Notes: generated by a model from the letters alone, not told the origin. A stretch of DNA of 64,000 nucleotides from Microvelia longipes (GCA_018340805.1 JACMZG010000008.1:11567278-11631277), one strand, 5' to 3'. Positions 10,713 through 22,542 are shown, counted from the stretch's first letter. Program-made: numbers and translations.

Positions 10713-12134
10713 ATAACAAACTTAATCCCTAATTTTCATTAAAACGTTTGCTATTGAGATTGCTCGTGGGGAAGAAGACCGTCTGCAAGTGTGTCCAAAA
10801 TCCGTTTTAGAGGCCCCTAACCCCGAAAAATACGTTTCGTGAAAATGTATATATAAACTTAAATATATAAGTTTTCAGCATATATTTAAAAACTTCAGCA
10901 GTAGCGTCTCAACTTGTTTCATTTTTTGATTTTTTAAAATTAAAATGCTCTAAAAATAAGCATAAACTTCAAGTGACAGGGTATGGTGCTGTGTCGTGTA
11001 GTGTATAATTTATAGGATAAATATGTTCTAGGAGTAAATGCGATTCAAGCCAGACCATTATCCATGAAGTTAAAAAAAAGTCTCGCAAATTGACAAAAAA
11101 ATCCATAAAATTTTTGTTCTTTTTTGAGTTCGACAAGCCATAAGTCATACAGCTCTGGGTAAACGTAAAAACACCAAAATTAAAGTCAATAAGGAATGTG
11201 TTTATTTTTCAAAAATATCTTTAATTTTAATTTTGAACAAAATTTCAGGTTTTATCGTTAAAATACCAAAATTGGAGAAATCTAGAATACAGACCTAGCG
11301 AAATTTCTATTTTTCTAACGAAATAATAGAAATATAAAAAATCTTACAAGAGTAAAAAGTTATTTATTTTTGTGTGCAGTTTTGGCCATAGAAAACTATG
11401 CGTAAGGTATGTTTCGATGGATAGAATTTTTCCATCAACCGTATCACCTCAAATTTAAACTCAAAAAAGTTTTTTTTTGGTTGAAATTCACTTACACTTC
11501 TTTAAAAATATACCTCCAATTGTAAAAGCAAAACGTTGGTTTTGTTTTCTTCTTAGAGTGGACCAAAGAAAATTAAGATAATATTTTACATAACACGAGA
11601 AAAACATCTTTGGAACTCCTAAACTATAATGTTCTTCTTTAATTTCAACAACTCCATGTATGGTCACAATATAACCTTCAAATTATTACTACCTAGAGCC
11701 TTACGTTTGCCATATTATCCTTTAGACTTTCAATTTAATATTGTTTAAATTAGTATCCTAAAATTGCTTAAAATAGTATTCCATATGCTAAAATGATTGT
11801 TAAATCAACAACAACAGACAATGTTGACTTATTACAAATTATAATTATTTCGGTTGGTTGGTGATCGGTTCAACACTGTGACTTTTCAACGTTTGTGACG
11901 TCAAAACTAACCCAAAGAATAAGTATTGTATAATTATGGCTAACCAATAATAGAATTGGTTCCATCCATGCCACTAAGTCAGTATCATATTTTGAATAAT
12001 TATGTGCCATTGTCAATGCCATAATAGAATGACAAATATGTACATGACATGAGAGTATTTCAAAACGTATTGTCTTCAACAAATTACCTTTTTTAGAACA
12101 CTTCCTTGTGTAGATGAATTATGAATTGGTAGTT
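10713..12134. other. Gene-free AT-rich DNA
   Basis: No gene is recognised. About 10890-11040 (GTGCTGTGTCGTGTAG, TATAATTTATAGGATAAAT) is similar to about 28180-28320, so it belongs to a dispersed repeat. A 70-codon minus frame at 11870-12082 has no family resemblance. Confidence 0.5.
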
Positions 12135-12925
12135 TTTTACTTTTTCTTCATTTATACCGTAGCTATAAAGGAAAAGTATTTTATTTGCAACAAATTCCGA
12201 AACCGGGAGGACACCGGAAATAACTGACTTCCTGAGTAGTTTTCTCAAAGCTGTCTGTATATAAGTGTGTTTTTGTAATCATCGTAGCTCCCAGTGTATT
12301 TATGCTAAATAGTTGAAACGTTGTATAAATATCAGTCTATAGGCGTAGTTGTGCTATTCAAAAAATATTTTTTTATGACGTCATTAACCCACAATAATGA
12401 CTGAGCAAAAAATTTGAAATATCATAAAACCCGGTAAAATGTCCTGATCAATTTGTGAGTTGAGGACGCGTGTAGCCGTGTATAAGACTAACATATGGGT
12501 CAAGTATCATCTCATTATCAGCATTAGTTCAATTGTTATCAAACATCTTGTATACGTTTTTTAAAACGTTTTAAATCGGAAAATAATCTAATTGAATTGA
12601 AATTTGGTACAAGTGTAAACCCTTACGTAATAATGAGGGCACCAAGTTTCGTTTCAACACGACAAGTATATCAATGATTTTTGTTATATCATTAAAATTA
12701 AGCAGCATCGAGCGTGGTAAGTGCCTGTATGGGTGACCGCTGGGAATGAAATGTATGTATTTACTATCTAAGCGAAGCGGGTTCGAAGAAGTGTTGATAT
12801 ATAAATTTAACGATTTGTATATTCTGAGGACGAGCGAAGCGGGTCCGAACTAGGGAGGAGCAGCGTAACGAATCCAATGTAATGAGGAAAATTTCCGAGG
12901 CACCCCGTACCCAATTTTTTTATTT
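12135..12925 (+). repeat. 5S-module repeat, copy C (full length, about 790 bp)
   Basis: This is the clearest full-length copy. It has the left end TTTTTTACTTTTTCTTCATT, the shared central blocks (GTAGCTCCCAGTGTATTTAT, TTATGACGTCATTAACCC, AAGTATCATCTCATTATCAG), the 5S-like module at 12690-12751, then GACGAGCGAAGCGGGTCCG and the right end CCCCGTACCCAATTTTTTT. The T-run at the end could serve as a Pol III terminator. No reading frame is conserved among copies. Confidence 0.85.
12690..12751 (+). promoter_or_regulatory. 5S rRNA-like module, copy C
   Basis: AAAATTAAGCAGCATCGAGC, then GTGGTAAGTGCCTG, and TATGGGTGACCGCTGGGAAT match the 3' half of 5S rRNA with a few changes and include box A, intermediate element and box C. 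A transcript starting about 50 bp upstream, as on a 5S gene, would run to the T-run near 12915. Confidence 0.72.
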
Positions 12926-13016
12926 CATTTTTATTAAACACAGCCTTCAACGAATCTTTATGCTCGAAAGAAGTTATTCTAAGGAAGCAAATAACATTTT
13001 ACAGGTTAATCGTATA

Positions 13017-13223
13017 AATAAAAATAAAATAAAATGCCCGTTTTAGGGCCTTTCGGCCCATCAGGGTATTCACCCTGCAGGAACCACCTCAGGTGGGTTG
13101 CATTTACTACACTCTAAGAATTAATATAAGTTGGCGAAATCTTTTTAATACAAATACTATTCATACAATCTTAGAGCATAGCATAGACCTCCGGTGCCGA
13201 AATCGAACGGTATACTTTGACGG
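13017..13223 (-). mobile_element. tRNA-derived SINE, copy 3 (diverged)
   Basis: On the minus strand it ends in TGGTTCCTGCAGGGTGAAT and GGGCATTTTATTTTA. The tRNA-like head is decayed (GATTTCGGCACCGGAGGTC). GTTAATCGTATA at 13005-13016 and GTTAGTCGTATA at 13224-13235 are a likely 12-bp target duplication with one mismatch. Confidence 0.75.
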
Positions 13224-13235
13224 GTTAGTCGTATA

Positions 13236-14122
13236 CTTTGATTAAAAAACACACAATCCATTTCTTAAAAGCAATTGCTAATTTGCTTGGCCTCCAGCTA
13301 CGACTTTGTTTTACAGAAGCTCTAAAGGCAATTATCAAAATTCTAAATAACTAATGACACATTCAATAGCAAACCTCACGAATACGATTAATTTCAAAAA
13401 TATTCAAAAAGTATTAAATATTTCACAAATTTTTAAATAAGTAATTATCTTGATAAAGGGGTCATAGTGTATTTGTTCAAGATTTTCTTTGAAAATCTCT
13501 GTAGAAATAATTGTAGTATTAGGAACTTTTAAAATTTTAATAAAACCCCAAAGGAAAAGAGGAAGTTTACTCACTCTATTGATTTTTAAAATTACTTACA
13601 AAACTAAATAAAACTTAATATGAAACCAATGAATACTTTATGAAATTAAATAAATACTAAATAAATACAAAAATAAATAAAACTTAATGCAAACAAATAA
13701 TTCATAAAATTAAATACAAAGTACTTTACTTTATGACTTAACTTTATAAAACTAAATAAAAAACAAAATAAATACTAAATACAAAACTAAATAATTAATT
13801 GCTCAATAAAAAACTAAATTATTTAATAAAAATTAAATAACATAAAACTAAATACAATGAGTTTTGCGAATATTCATAATAAAATAAGGACTATGAGGTT
13901 GTTCGGACGACGGAAGTGGGGAGAAAGAAGTTGGGAAGGGTCGATTTCGCTAGGCCTTCTGATTCCATTTTTTTAGATCATTATCACATTTATCTAGTGT
14001 TACAGTTGAATTATTGTTGACCTATAATAGACAGCTGGACTTCAGCTTCATAGTTGGCAATTCTGTCTAAGAAGATCATAAAAAACACGAAGAAACGTAA
14101 AGAAGAACGAGAAGAACAGTTG
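13236..14122. other. Low-complexity spacer before the large inverted repeat
   Basis: From 13560 to 13870 the sequence is TAAATAAAACTAAATA-like low complexity. About 13900-13980 holds GAGGTTGTTCGGACGACGG, an inverse copy of the MITE-end sequence seen at 9080 and 62560. No gene is seen. Confidence 0.5.
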
Positions 14123-14553
14123 TGATAAGAACCATTTTCTAAACAAAAGATTTTCCCATGTATTAGCATAGGACAAAATTTTTAGGAGGTGTTTTTTAAT
14201 ATAATTTATTGTATTTAACTCTTGAAATGTTATGAAATCGAAAGTTGGACATCTATATTTACGTTAGGAAAGAAAACAAGTGTGGTTTGTCGATTTTTCC
14301 GAATAAAATACGGTAGTGAAATGTGACCTTTTTTGTGCATTTTGGACTCTCCGTTTTTTGACTTTTTTTAATATAATTCATTTATTTAACTCTTGGAATG
14401 TTATGAAATCGAAAGTTGGACATCTATATTATCGAAAAGAAACAAAATGAGTGAGGTTTAGTAGATTTTTCTGAAATAAATACGGTAGTAAAATCTAATG
14501 TTTTTGTTTACATTTTGCACTCGTTTGTTTCTGGTGTTTTGTACTATTTTTGA

Positions 14554-14895
14554 CTTCTTATTAAGATAATATCGTATATTATTGGTTTCAACGACAAAGG
14601 TAATTCGTTTATACTGAAAGAAGTATGTATATCAGCATTTGTGGTATGGAATATTAGTAACTTTGTTGATAAGTTGCTCAAGTCACTTCTGTGCATTGAT
14701 GCCGTGCATAATTTAAGTGAAATGTCAACATCTTCTATTCATTTGTATAATCTAGAAGACGTGCATGCTAGATTTTTGTTAATTAATAAAGGATGCATGG
14801 AGACATTGGCACAAGTTGAATCAACTTCATGCATAAATAATTACTGTTGTAAGATGTCAATGTCATTTACTCAATTTATGTTAAAAACCAAATAA
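14554..14895 (+). pseudogene. Unidentified reading frame, left-arm copy
   Basis: A frame of about 113 codons opens after a TGA (14551-14553) and closes at TAA 14893-14895. It has no good ATG start near its beginning. The composition looks coding: segments such as IIGFNDKGNSFILKEV, SSIHLYNLEDVHARFLLIN and KGCMETLAQVES are not the Leu/Phe/Ile/Tyr mixture that chance frames here show. The same frame is present in the right arm with a different 3' end because of a one-base A-run difference near 14887. I do not recognise the family. It could be a remnant of a gene carried by a mobile element. Confidence 0.4.
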
Positions 14896-14907
14896 TCTGT
14901 CAATATA

Positions 14908-15275
14908 TAACTGTGCGAGACACCTAGGAAATATAACAAGCAAAATGCAATACTACACCTGGGATTTGTTCCATCATTCGACATTTGTCTTCATTGATGG
15001 CTTACATAATGTCATGCCTCAAGTTTCGTCACGTGTAACTTATCAGGGTGCCGACGGAGCCTGAACTCACTGTAACCTTTGATTAAAATTCCAAAGAATA
15101 TAATGTGAAGTATTTACTAGAGATGAGCGGTGTTCTCTTACCACCATCATGCTTGGTAAGCAAAACATGTATCATTTGATACTACCGAGTTTTGAAAAAC
15201 ATGAATACTCCCACAATATAACTGATCGAGAGACACCTAGGAAATTTAACTTGCAAAATGCAATGCTACAATTAT
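14908..15275 (+). repeat. GTGTCTCTCGCAC repeat family, left-arm copy
   Basis: Begins GTGCGAGACACCTAGGAAA, runs through GGGTGCCGACGGAGCCTG and GATACTACCGAGTTTTG, and is followed near 15225 by a second terminus (GATCGAGAGACACCTAGG). It is therefore a partial head-to-tail pair like the copy at 985-1300. Confidence 0.8.
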
Positions 15276-15590
15276 CTATGTTCATAAAATGATATTGTAA
15301 TGTCAAACTTTATGACTCATAACAACTGCGAAGCTATGCCCACCTCAAGAAAGTCAAGTTTCATCACGGTGAAGCCTTCACGAGCATCTGTTGCAACCTT
15401 CGTGCGACTGTAGTCAAACTATTTTATTCTTAATTAGGATTTAAACTTGTATTAAACCTTTCTTTCATTGTTAAAATTTTATATTATAATAAAATTTAGT
15501 GAAATTGATTCTTTTATTTTATTCTAATTTCTCTACGACCTACACCAATTTAGGAGGTTTGTCATATAGGAGCCAGGGTGACCCTATCGA

Positions 15591-16019
15591 CTCGATTGAA
15601 GTAGACATTAGTTGATTCATATGGGCTTAAGTCTGATTTAAATAAACTCAAGTATGCTTTGTTTTTATTTTTACATTTATAGAATGTATATTCCTGTCGG
15701 TACAAGACTAATTAAGTTAACTTGAATAAATAATTTTAGTTGGCCCAAGTTAATCATTTGACTAGTTTTGATTTAAATATCCTATGTCAGCTTGTACCCA
15801 CTCATGTCAAATTAATTCTACTTATTGCTTCAGCTTTTATTTATTTGAGTTGAATCAAGTTGAATTGAACCAAATCAACTTCAATCAGATCAAACGATTT
15901 GGATCAACTATCGACTTAAGTCGATTATCTGTTGAGTCGACTCATATAAAATCGGTTTAAAAGTAAATTTGGCACATCACTATTTTATTTCTCATTGAAA
16001 GATCTGTTTATCTACAATT
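15591..16019. other. Spacer of the giant inverted repeat, first part
   Basis: No gene is seen. Between about 15650 and 15960 the sequence repeatedly uses short words such as TCAAGTTGAATTGAACC and GACTTAAGTCGA, giving weak internal repetition. Confidence 0.45.
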
Positions 16020-16140
16020 TCTACCCCCCCCCCAGGCTTTGCCTTGTGGGTTACTTGTATACTTTTGTGTTAACTTTTTTGTATTCCTTTTTCATTTTGT
16101 ATGTATACTTGTAAATAAAGGAATTGTTCAAAAACACAGA
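16020..16140 (+). mobile_element. 5'-truncated LINE 3' end
   Basis: After a run of C, AGGCTTTGCCTTGTGGGTTA leads to GTATACTTGTAAATAAAGG, a polyadenylation-type ending. The same sentence, inverted, interrupts the BEL/Pao integrase at about 53777-53880. Two independent copies that share a 3' end support a non-LTR retrotransposon 3' UTR truncated at its 5' side. Only the 3' UTR is present, so the clade is not assigned. Confidence 0.65.
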
Positions 16141-16620
16141 CTCATGACTACTCAATTTTTTTCTACAATTTAAACAGACTCATGATTGATATCTGCCCTA
16201 TTTTTCGCTTATCATGTATACATAAAAATTGGAGGAATCGTCTCAATTTTCTTCTGATACTTTTTTTATGTTCAGGTAAGTATTATTAGTATAGTATTGC
16301 ACATTTCTAACAATATAAAATTATCAAATTGAAATTTTAGATTCTACTAGAATTCATAATGTTCTACCACAAAAAGATTTAGACTGAAAAAAGGATCAGT
16401 CATACCTACTGTAATCAAATGCAGATAGCTTCTGTGGATACTGTAATTGTCATTTTGTAGTTTGTGATATTATAACCCTCTCAATAATTGAAGTCTTTAT
16501 AAATAAAACCTGGCGAAGAGGAAGGTGCCATGAACTATAAATGTGAATTACATTAGAAGTCATATCTCAAGTTTCATTAAATTTGCTATATCCGCAAATA
16601 GAAACACGGTATTCTATTAC

Positions 16621-16846
16621 CCTAAAATAATAATAATAATGCCCGTTTAGAGCTTTGTAGCTCATCAGTGATAACCCCTGCGGGAACCACTACGGGTGGT
16701 AGTAGCAACCGTTACGCTCAAATTGTATTCAAAAATTGGCGATAATATATTAAACAATAATCTTCTATCAACTGAGAGCGTAACCTGGGATGGTATCAAA
16801 GGTCAGTGTAAAGACTAACGCCTTAACGACCTCGGCCACGGAGGCA
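16621..16846 (-). mobile_element. tRNA-derived SINE, copy 2
   Basis: Minus-strand copy with tRNA-like head (GCCGAGGTCGTTAAGGCGTT), body GAGCGTAACGGTTGC and an ATT-repeat tail. It is flanked by a 12-bp target duplication GTATTCTATTAC (16609-16620 and 16847-16858). It lies in the spacer of the giant inverted repeat and so has no partner copy. Confidence 0.92.
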
Positions 16847-17149
16847 GTATTCTATTACACTATTTACACAATATTCAAATGCTGTAGTCTTTTTGCTGGT
16901 TAAGTTTAAAATTGCATCAGCTATTTGAGGTAATGAGGTTTACAAGAAAAATTCATTCATATATCCTGAGAAGTCTGGGAACCACACATGTGATGCCTCT
17001 CTCGATTCAAAAAACAAGAAAACTATTTTTAACAACAAATAATTATCACAAATTTGTATGCTGTCTGCCTTGACACTGATGGACACCTCAGTCAGGTATG
17101 TGTTGGACTGAACAAAGCTCAAGCTAAGGTATATCAGATCTTATAGATT

Positions 17150-18622
17150 TAGGGTGGCCCAGGCACCTATATGACAAACCTCCTAAATTGGTGTAGGTCG
17201 TAGAGAAATTAGAATAAAATAAAAGAATCAATTTCACTAAATTTTATTATATATAAATTTTAACAATGAAAGAAAGGTTTAATACAAGTTTAAATCCTAA
17301 TTAAGAATAAAATAGTTTGACTACAGTCGCACGAAGGTTGCAACAGATGCTCGTGAAGGCTTCACCGTGATGAAACTTGACTTTCTTGAGGTGGGCATAG
17401 CTTCGCAGTTGTTATGAGTCATAAAGTTTGACATTACAATATCATTTTATGAACATAGATAATTGTAGCATTGCATTTTGCAAGTTAAATTTCCTAGGTG
17501 TCTCTCGATCAGTTATATTGTGGGAGTATTCATGTTTTTCAAAACTCGGTAGTATCAAATGATACATGTTTTGCTTACCAAGCATGATGGTGGTAAGAGA
17601 GCACCGCTCATCTCTAGTAAATACTTCACATTATATTCTTTGGAATTTTAATCAAAGGTTACAGTGAGTTCAGGCTCCGTCGGCACCCTGATAAGTTACA
17701 CGTGACGAAACTTGAGGCATGACATTATGTAGAGCCATCAATGAAGACAAATGTCGAATGATGGAACAAATCCCAGGTGTAGTATTGCATTTTGCTTGTT
17801 ATACTTCCTAGGTGTCTCTCGCACAGTTATATATTGACAGATTATTTGGTTTTTTAACATAAATTGAGTAAATGACATTGACATCTTACAACAGTAATTA
17901 TTTATGCATGAAGTTGATTCAACTTGTGCCAATGTCTCCATGCATCCTTTATTAATTAACAAAAATCTAGCATGCACGTCTTCTAGATTATACAAATGAA
18001 TAGAAGATGTTGACATTTCACTTAAATTATGCACGGCATCAATGCACAGAAGTGACTTGAGCAACTTATCAACAAAGTTACTAATATTCCATACCACAAA
18101 TGCTGATATACATACTTCTTTCAGTATAAACGAATTACCTTTGTCGTTGAAACCAATAATATACGATATTATCTTAATAAGAAGTCAAAAATAGTACAAA
18201 AACACCAGAAACAAACGAGTGCAAAATGTAAACAAAAACATTAGATTTTACTACCGTATTTATTTCAGAAAAATCTACTAAACCTCACTCATTTTGTTTC
18301 TTTTCGATAATATAGATGTCCAACTTTCGATTTCATAACATTCCAAGAGTTAAATAATATGAATTATATTAAAAAAAGTCAAAAAACGGAGAGTCCAAAA
18401 TGCACAAAAAAAGGTCACATTTCACTACCGTATTTTATTCGGAAAAATCGAACAAACCACACTTGTTTTCTTTCCTAACGTAAATATAGAGATGTCCAAC
18501 TTTCGATTTCATAACATTTCAAGAGTTAAATACAATAAATTATATTAAAAAACACCTCCTAAAAATTTTGTCCTATGCTAATACATGGGGAAAATCTTTT
18601 GTTTAGAAAATGGTTCTTATCA
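17150..18622 (-). repeat. Right arm of the giant inverted repeat
   Basis: Reverse complement of 14123-15590, ending with TTAGAAAATGGTTCTTATCA at 18622. The inner boundary lies near GGGTGGCCCAGGCACCTATA, where identity fades (AGCCAGGGTGACC in the left arm against TGCCTGGGCCACC). It carries its own copies of the GTGTCTCTCGCAC repeat (about 17500-17840) and the decayed frame. Confidence 0.93.
17738..18184 (-). pseudogene. Unidentified reading frame, right-arm copy
   Basis: Same frame as at 14554-14895 but on the minus strand, with identical segments (for example DAVHNLSEMSTSSIHLYNL). An extra A in an A-run after SMSFTQFML shifts it into a longer 3' tail that reads through the GTGTCTCTCGCAC repeat. 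No function can be given. Confidence 0.4.
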
Positions 18623-18663
18623 GTAGGTTACACCAAACCGTACTGTGGTTATCTCTAGGTTAC

Positions 18664-18840
18664 CCTTGTCCAGCTGTGGATAGGTCTCGACAAAGGAAAC
18701 AGATTAGCGACTATATACACTCTCTGATTTGGACAGGGATCAGTGAGTGCATAACTTGCTTCTCGAACTTGGTACAAAAGTCTAAGTGTATCTGAAACAT
18801 CAACCAAGTCCACCAATCCAGATGCACACACAGTAAACAA
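18664..18840 (-). CDS. Candidate coding exon (59 codons), unknown product
   Basis: The minus strand has an acceptor-like TATGTAATCAG, 177 bp open in phase 0, and a donor-like AGG|GTAACC. The translation has coding character, with stretches such as GLVDLVDVSDTLRLLYQVRE and ALTDPCPNQRVYIV. It is much less Phe/Ile/Tyr-rich than chance frames here. It sits 42 bp outside the right end of the giant inverted repeat. No family is recognised and no partner exon was found nearby, so it may be a real exon, an exon fragment or a pseudogene. Confidence 0.35.
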
Positions 18841-18939
18841 CTGATTACATAATTACTTAATCTTCTTAAAAAGTTCTGGTCTTTAACACGACAAAGAAAC
18901 TCTCTGTGGCGAAGAAAAAATTTCAAAAGTTTCAAACAA

Positions 18940-19502
18940 CAGTCGACAAACGACTGTTGCCGCTTTGCGGCTACAGTCGTTTGTTTGCGTTGCGTTACAG
19001 TTTTTGTTTGTGTTGTTTACTTTGCGGATACAGTCGTTTGTTTGTGTTGCGTCACAGTTTTTGTTTATTTTGTTTGCTTTGCGGCTACAGTCGTTTGTTT
19101 GCGTTGCATCACAGTTTTTGTTTGTGTAGCGTTACAGTTTTTGTTTGTGTCGCGTTACAGTTTTTGTTTGTGTTGTTTGCTTTGCGGCTACAGTCGTTTG
19201 TTTGCGTTGCATTACAGTTTTTGTTTGTGTAGCGTTACAGTTTTTGTTTGTGTTGTTTGCTTTGCGGCTACAGTCGTTTGTTTGCGTTGCGTCACAGTTT
19301 TTGTTTATTTTGTTTGCTTTGCGGCTACAGTCGTTTGTTTGCGTTGCATTAAAGTTTTTGTTTGTGTTGTTTGCTTTGCGGCTACAGTCGCTTGATTGCG
19401 TTGCGTTATAGATTTTATTTGTGTTGTTTGCTTTGCGGCTACAGTCGTTTGTTTGCGTTGCGTCACAGTTTTTGTTTGTGTTGTTTGCTTTGCGGTTACA
19501 GG
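18940..19502. repeat. Minisatellite with a unit of about 57 bp, roughly 9 variant copies
   Basis: The unit contains TTTGCGGCTACAGTCGTTTG, TTTGCGTTGCGTCACAG and TTTTTGTTTGTGTTGT; some units are shortened. Several frames on both strands stay open for 75-136 codons because the unit is a multiple of three. They encode Cys/Val/Phe- or Asn/Lys/Thr-rich repeats with no start or promoter context. Confidence 0.95.
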
Positions 19503-21149
<1,647 letters not shown>

Positions 21150-21396
21150 TTGATACCTCCGAGTTTTGCAAAACATAAATAGTTGAGTGAATATAATTTT
21201 GCGTTAGTTCAGGTTCAGGCTCTGTCGGTATCCTGATGAATAAGACGTAACAATAAGACGTAACAAACAGAATGGGACATGACATTTTGTTGAGCCATCA
21301 ATGATGACGAATGTCGAATGATGGAACAGTTTCCAGATGTAGCATTGCATTTTGCTTGTTACCCTAGGTGTCTCTCGCACAATTATATTGTGTCAT
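21150..21396 (-). repeat. GTGTCTCTCGCAC repeat family, solitary copy
   Basis: Contains GATACCTCCGAGTTTTGC, CAGGCTCTGTCGGTATCCTG, ATCAATGATGACGAATGTCG and the terminus TAGGTGTCTCTCGCACAATT. It has no inverted partner within 1 kb, unlike the other copies. Confidence 0.8.
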
Positions 21397-21928
21397 ATAT
21401 ATAATGGTATACATATATAAAATAAGTATGTATGTGAGGAGTTATCTGTACCTGCCCTGTTACAGGTCTGGCAGCTGAGCTGATTCGAATAAAACTTACA
21501 ACTTCCATAAAAAAATCAAGTTCTCTGAAAGGAAGGAACTGATTAATTTATTCATAAATACTTCGATTCAAATATTTATCCTAGTCTGAAATTATAGAGC
21601 CAAAGCATTGGCTGGACGTTGTGAGGGGGCGATAATAATTTATCAGGAGGGGTCCAACCATCTAAAAATCTAAGTTGCCCAAGAGAGGACGAACGGTTAA
21701 TCAGCATAAATACACATTTTCGGCTATGCAAACGAACTTTTAGAAAAGTGATTAGTTTTTGCCTTTGTGATTTCTATTACTGCAGAATATTTATGCAAAG
21801 CCTTTGTTAACTTCTTGACAGTAAATGTTTTTAACAATTTTTTCTCAACTGGTTTTCAATGTTAATAAAGAACTTTTTATTTTATATTATGTACATTATC
21901 TGTATTGGTCTCCATAATCAGTATCAGT
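21397..21928. other. Unassigned spacer
   Basis: No gene, RNA or recurrent repeat was recognised. GTTGTGAGGGGGCGATAA near 21620 is a small GC-rich patch. Confidence 0.4.
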
Positions 21929-22268
21929 TATGTGTTTGGGTGCTTAAGAGACAAAATGAAAATTTAGATGTTATATTTAAACAATATTTCAATCTTCATT
22001 ACACAAAGCATTTTCAAATTATTAAAATTAATAGTTAGGCTAACTAAGTCAAAGATTAAAAGAAAAGATCAGGGCCAAAAACTCAGGTAAATGAAATCGA
22101 AATACATATCAATAATAATAATACATATTTTGTAAAAGGTCAAAAGAAAGACTGATGAGCATCCTAAAAGTAATTAAAAACGATTTCGAGAGAGAGTGGA
22201 TTTATAATTATTGTTTAAACATAACATCTAAATTTTCATTTTGTCTCTTAAGCGCCCAAACACTTAAC
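21929..22268. mobile_element. MITE-like element with inverted repeats of about 55 bp
   Basis: The left end reads TGTTTGGGTGCTTAAGAGAC and then AAAATGAAAATTTAGATG. The right end is its near-perfect reverse complement (CATCTAAATTTTCATTTTG, CTCTTAAGCGCCCAAACA). The arms span roughly 21929-21993 and 22205-22268 and differ at only a few bases. The interior is not coding. The target duplication is unclear, so the superfamily is not assigned. Confidence 0.75.
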
Positions 22269-22401
22269 TTATATTTATATTTTAAATTTATATATTATAA
22301 TCTAATCTGCTACTCCCTAAAATAGATGATACAATTTTTAATTTTTCTCCTTAGATTATTTGTTTTGTAGGTAAATCGTGTTTTAAGGTACAATCAATTC
22401 C

Positions 22402-22542
22402 TTAAATGCATTTTTCTCGAGCTTCTTGTATAATTTGCACGGCCTCTTCTTTGCCCCCCTATTTGAAACAGAGTCGACGTCCTTTCTCAGGTTTTAATTT
22501 TACCGGGCTTGCTTTATACGAATCGCGCTGATCCGTATGGAT
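22402..22542 (-). pseudogene. Short coding-like remnant, unknown product
   Basis: The minus-strand frame reads protein-like segments (TDQRDSYKASPVKLKPEKGR, then GGKEEAVQIIQEAREK) separated by one TAG in a G-rich run (CAAATAGGGGGGC). Lys, Glu and Arg content is high for this AT-rich window. It could be a fragment of a LINE ORF1 or of a host exon; I cannot decide. Confidence 0.3.

Larger units (their letters stand above)
14123..15590 (+). repeat. Left arm of a giant inverted repeat
   Basis: From TGATAAGAACCATTTTCTAA (14123) to about GTCATATAGGAGCCAGGGTG the arm matches the reverse complement of 17150-18622 nearly base for base. The differences I found are mostly one- or two-base indels, often in homopolymers (around 14310, 14268, 14385 and 14887). 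Within the arm, the tract near 14230 and the one near 14390 are themselves tandem relatives (GAAATCGAAAGTTGGACATC in both). The arm carries a decayed reading frame (14554-14895) and a copy of the GTGTCTCTCGCAC repeat (14908-15275). Confidence 0.93.

Noticed and set aside
12690..12751. True 5S rRNA gene
   Set aside because: Only the middle and 3' part of 5S is present and the flanks are repeat sequence; the 5' 40 nucleotides are missing.
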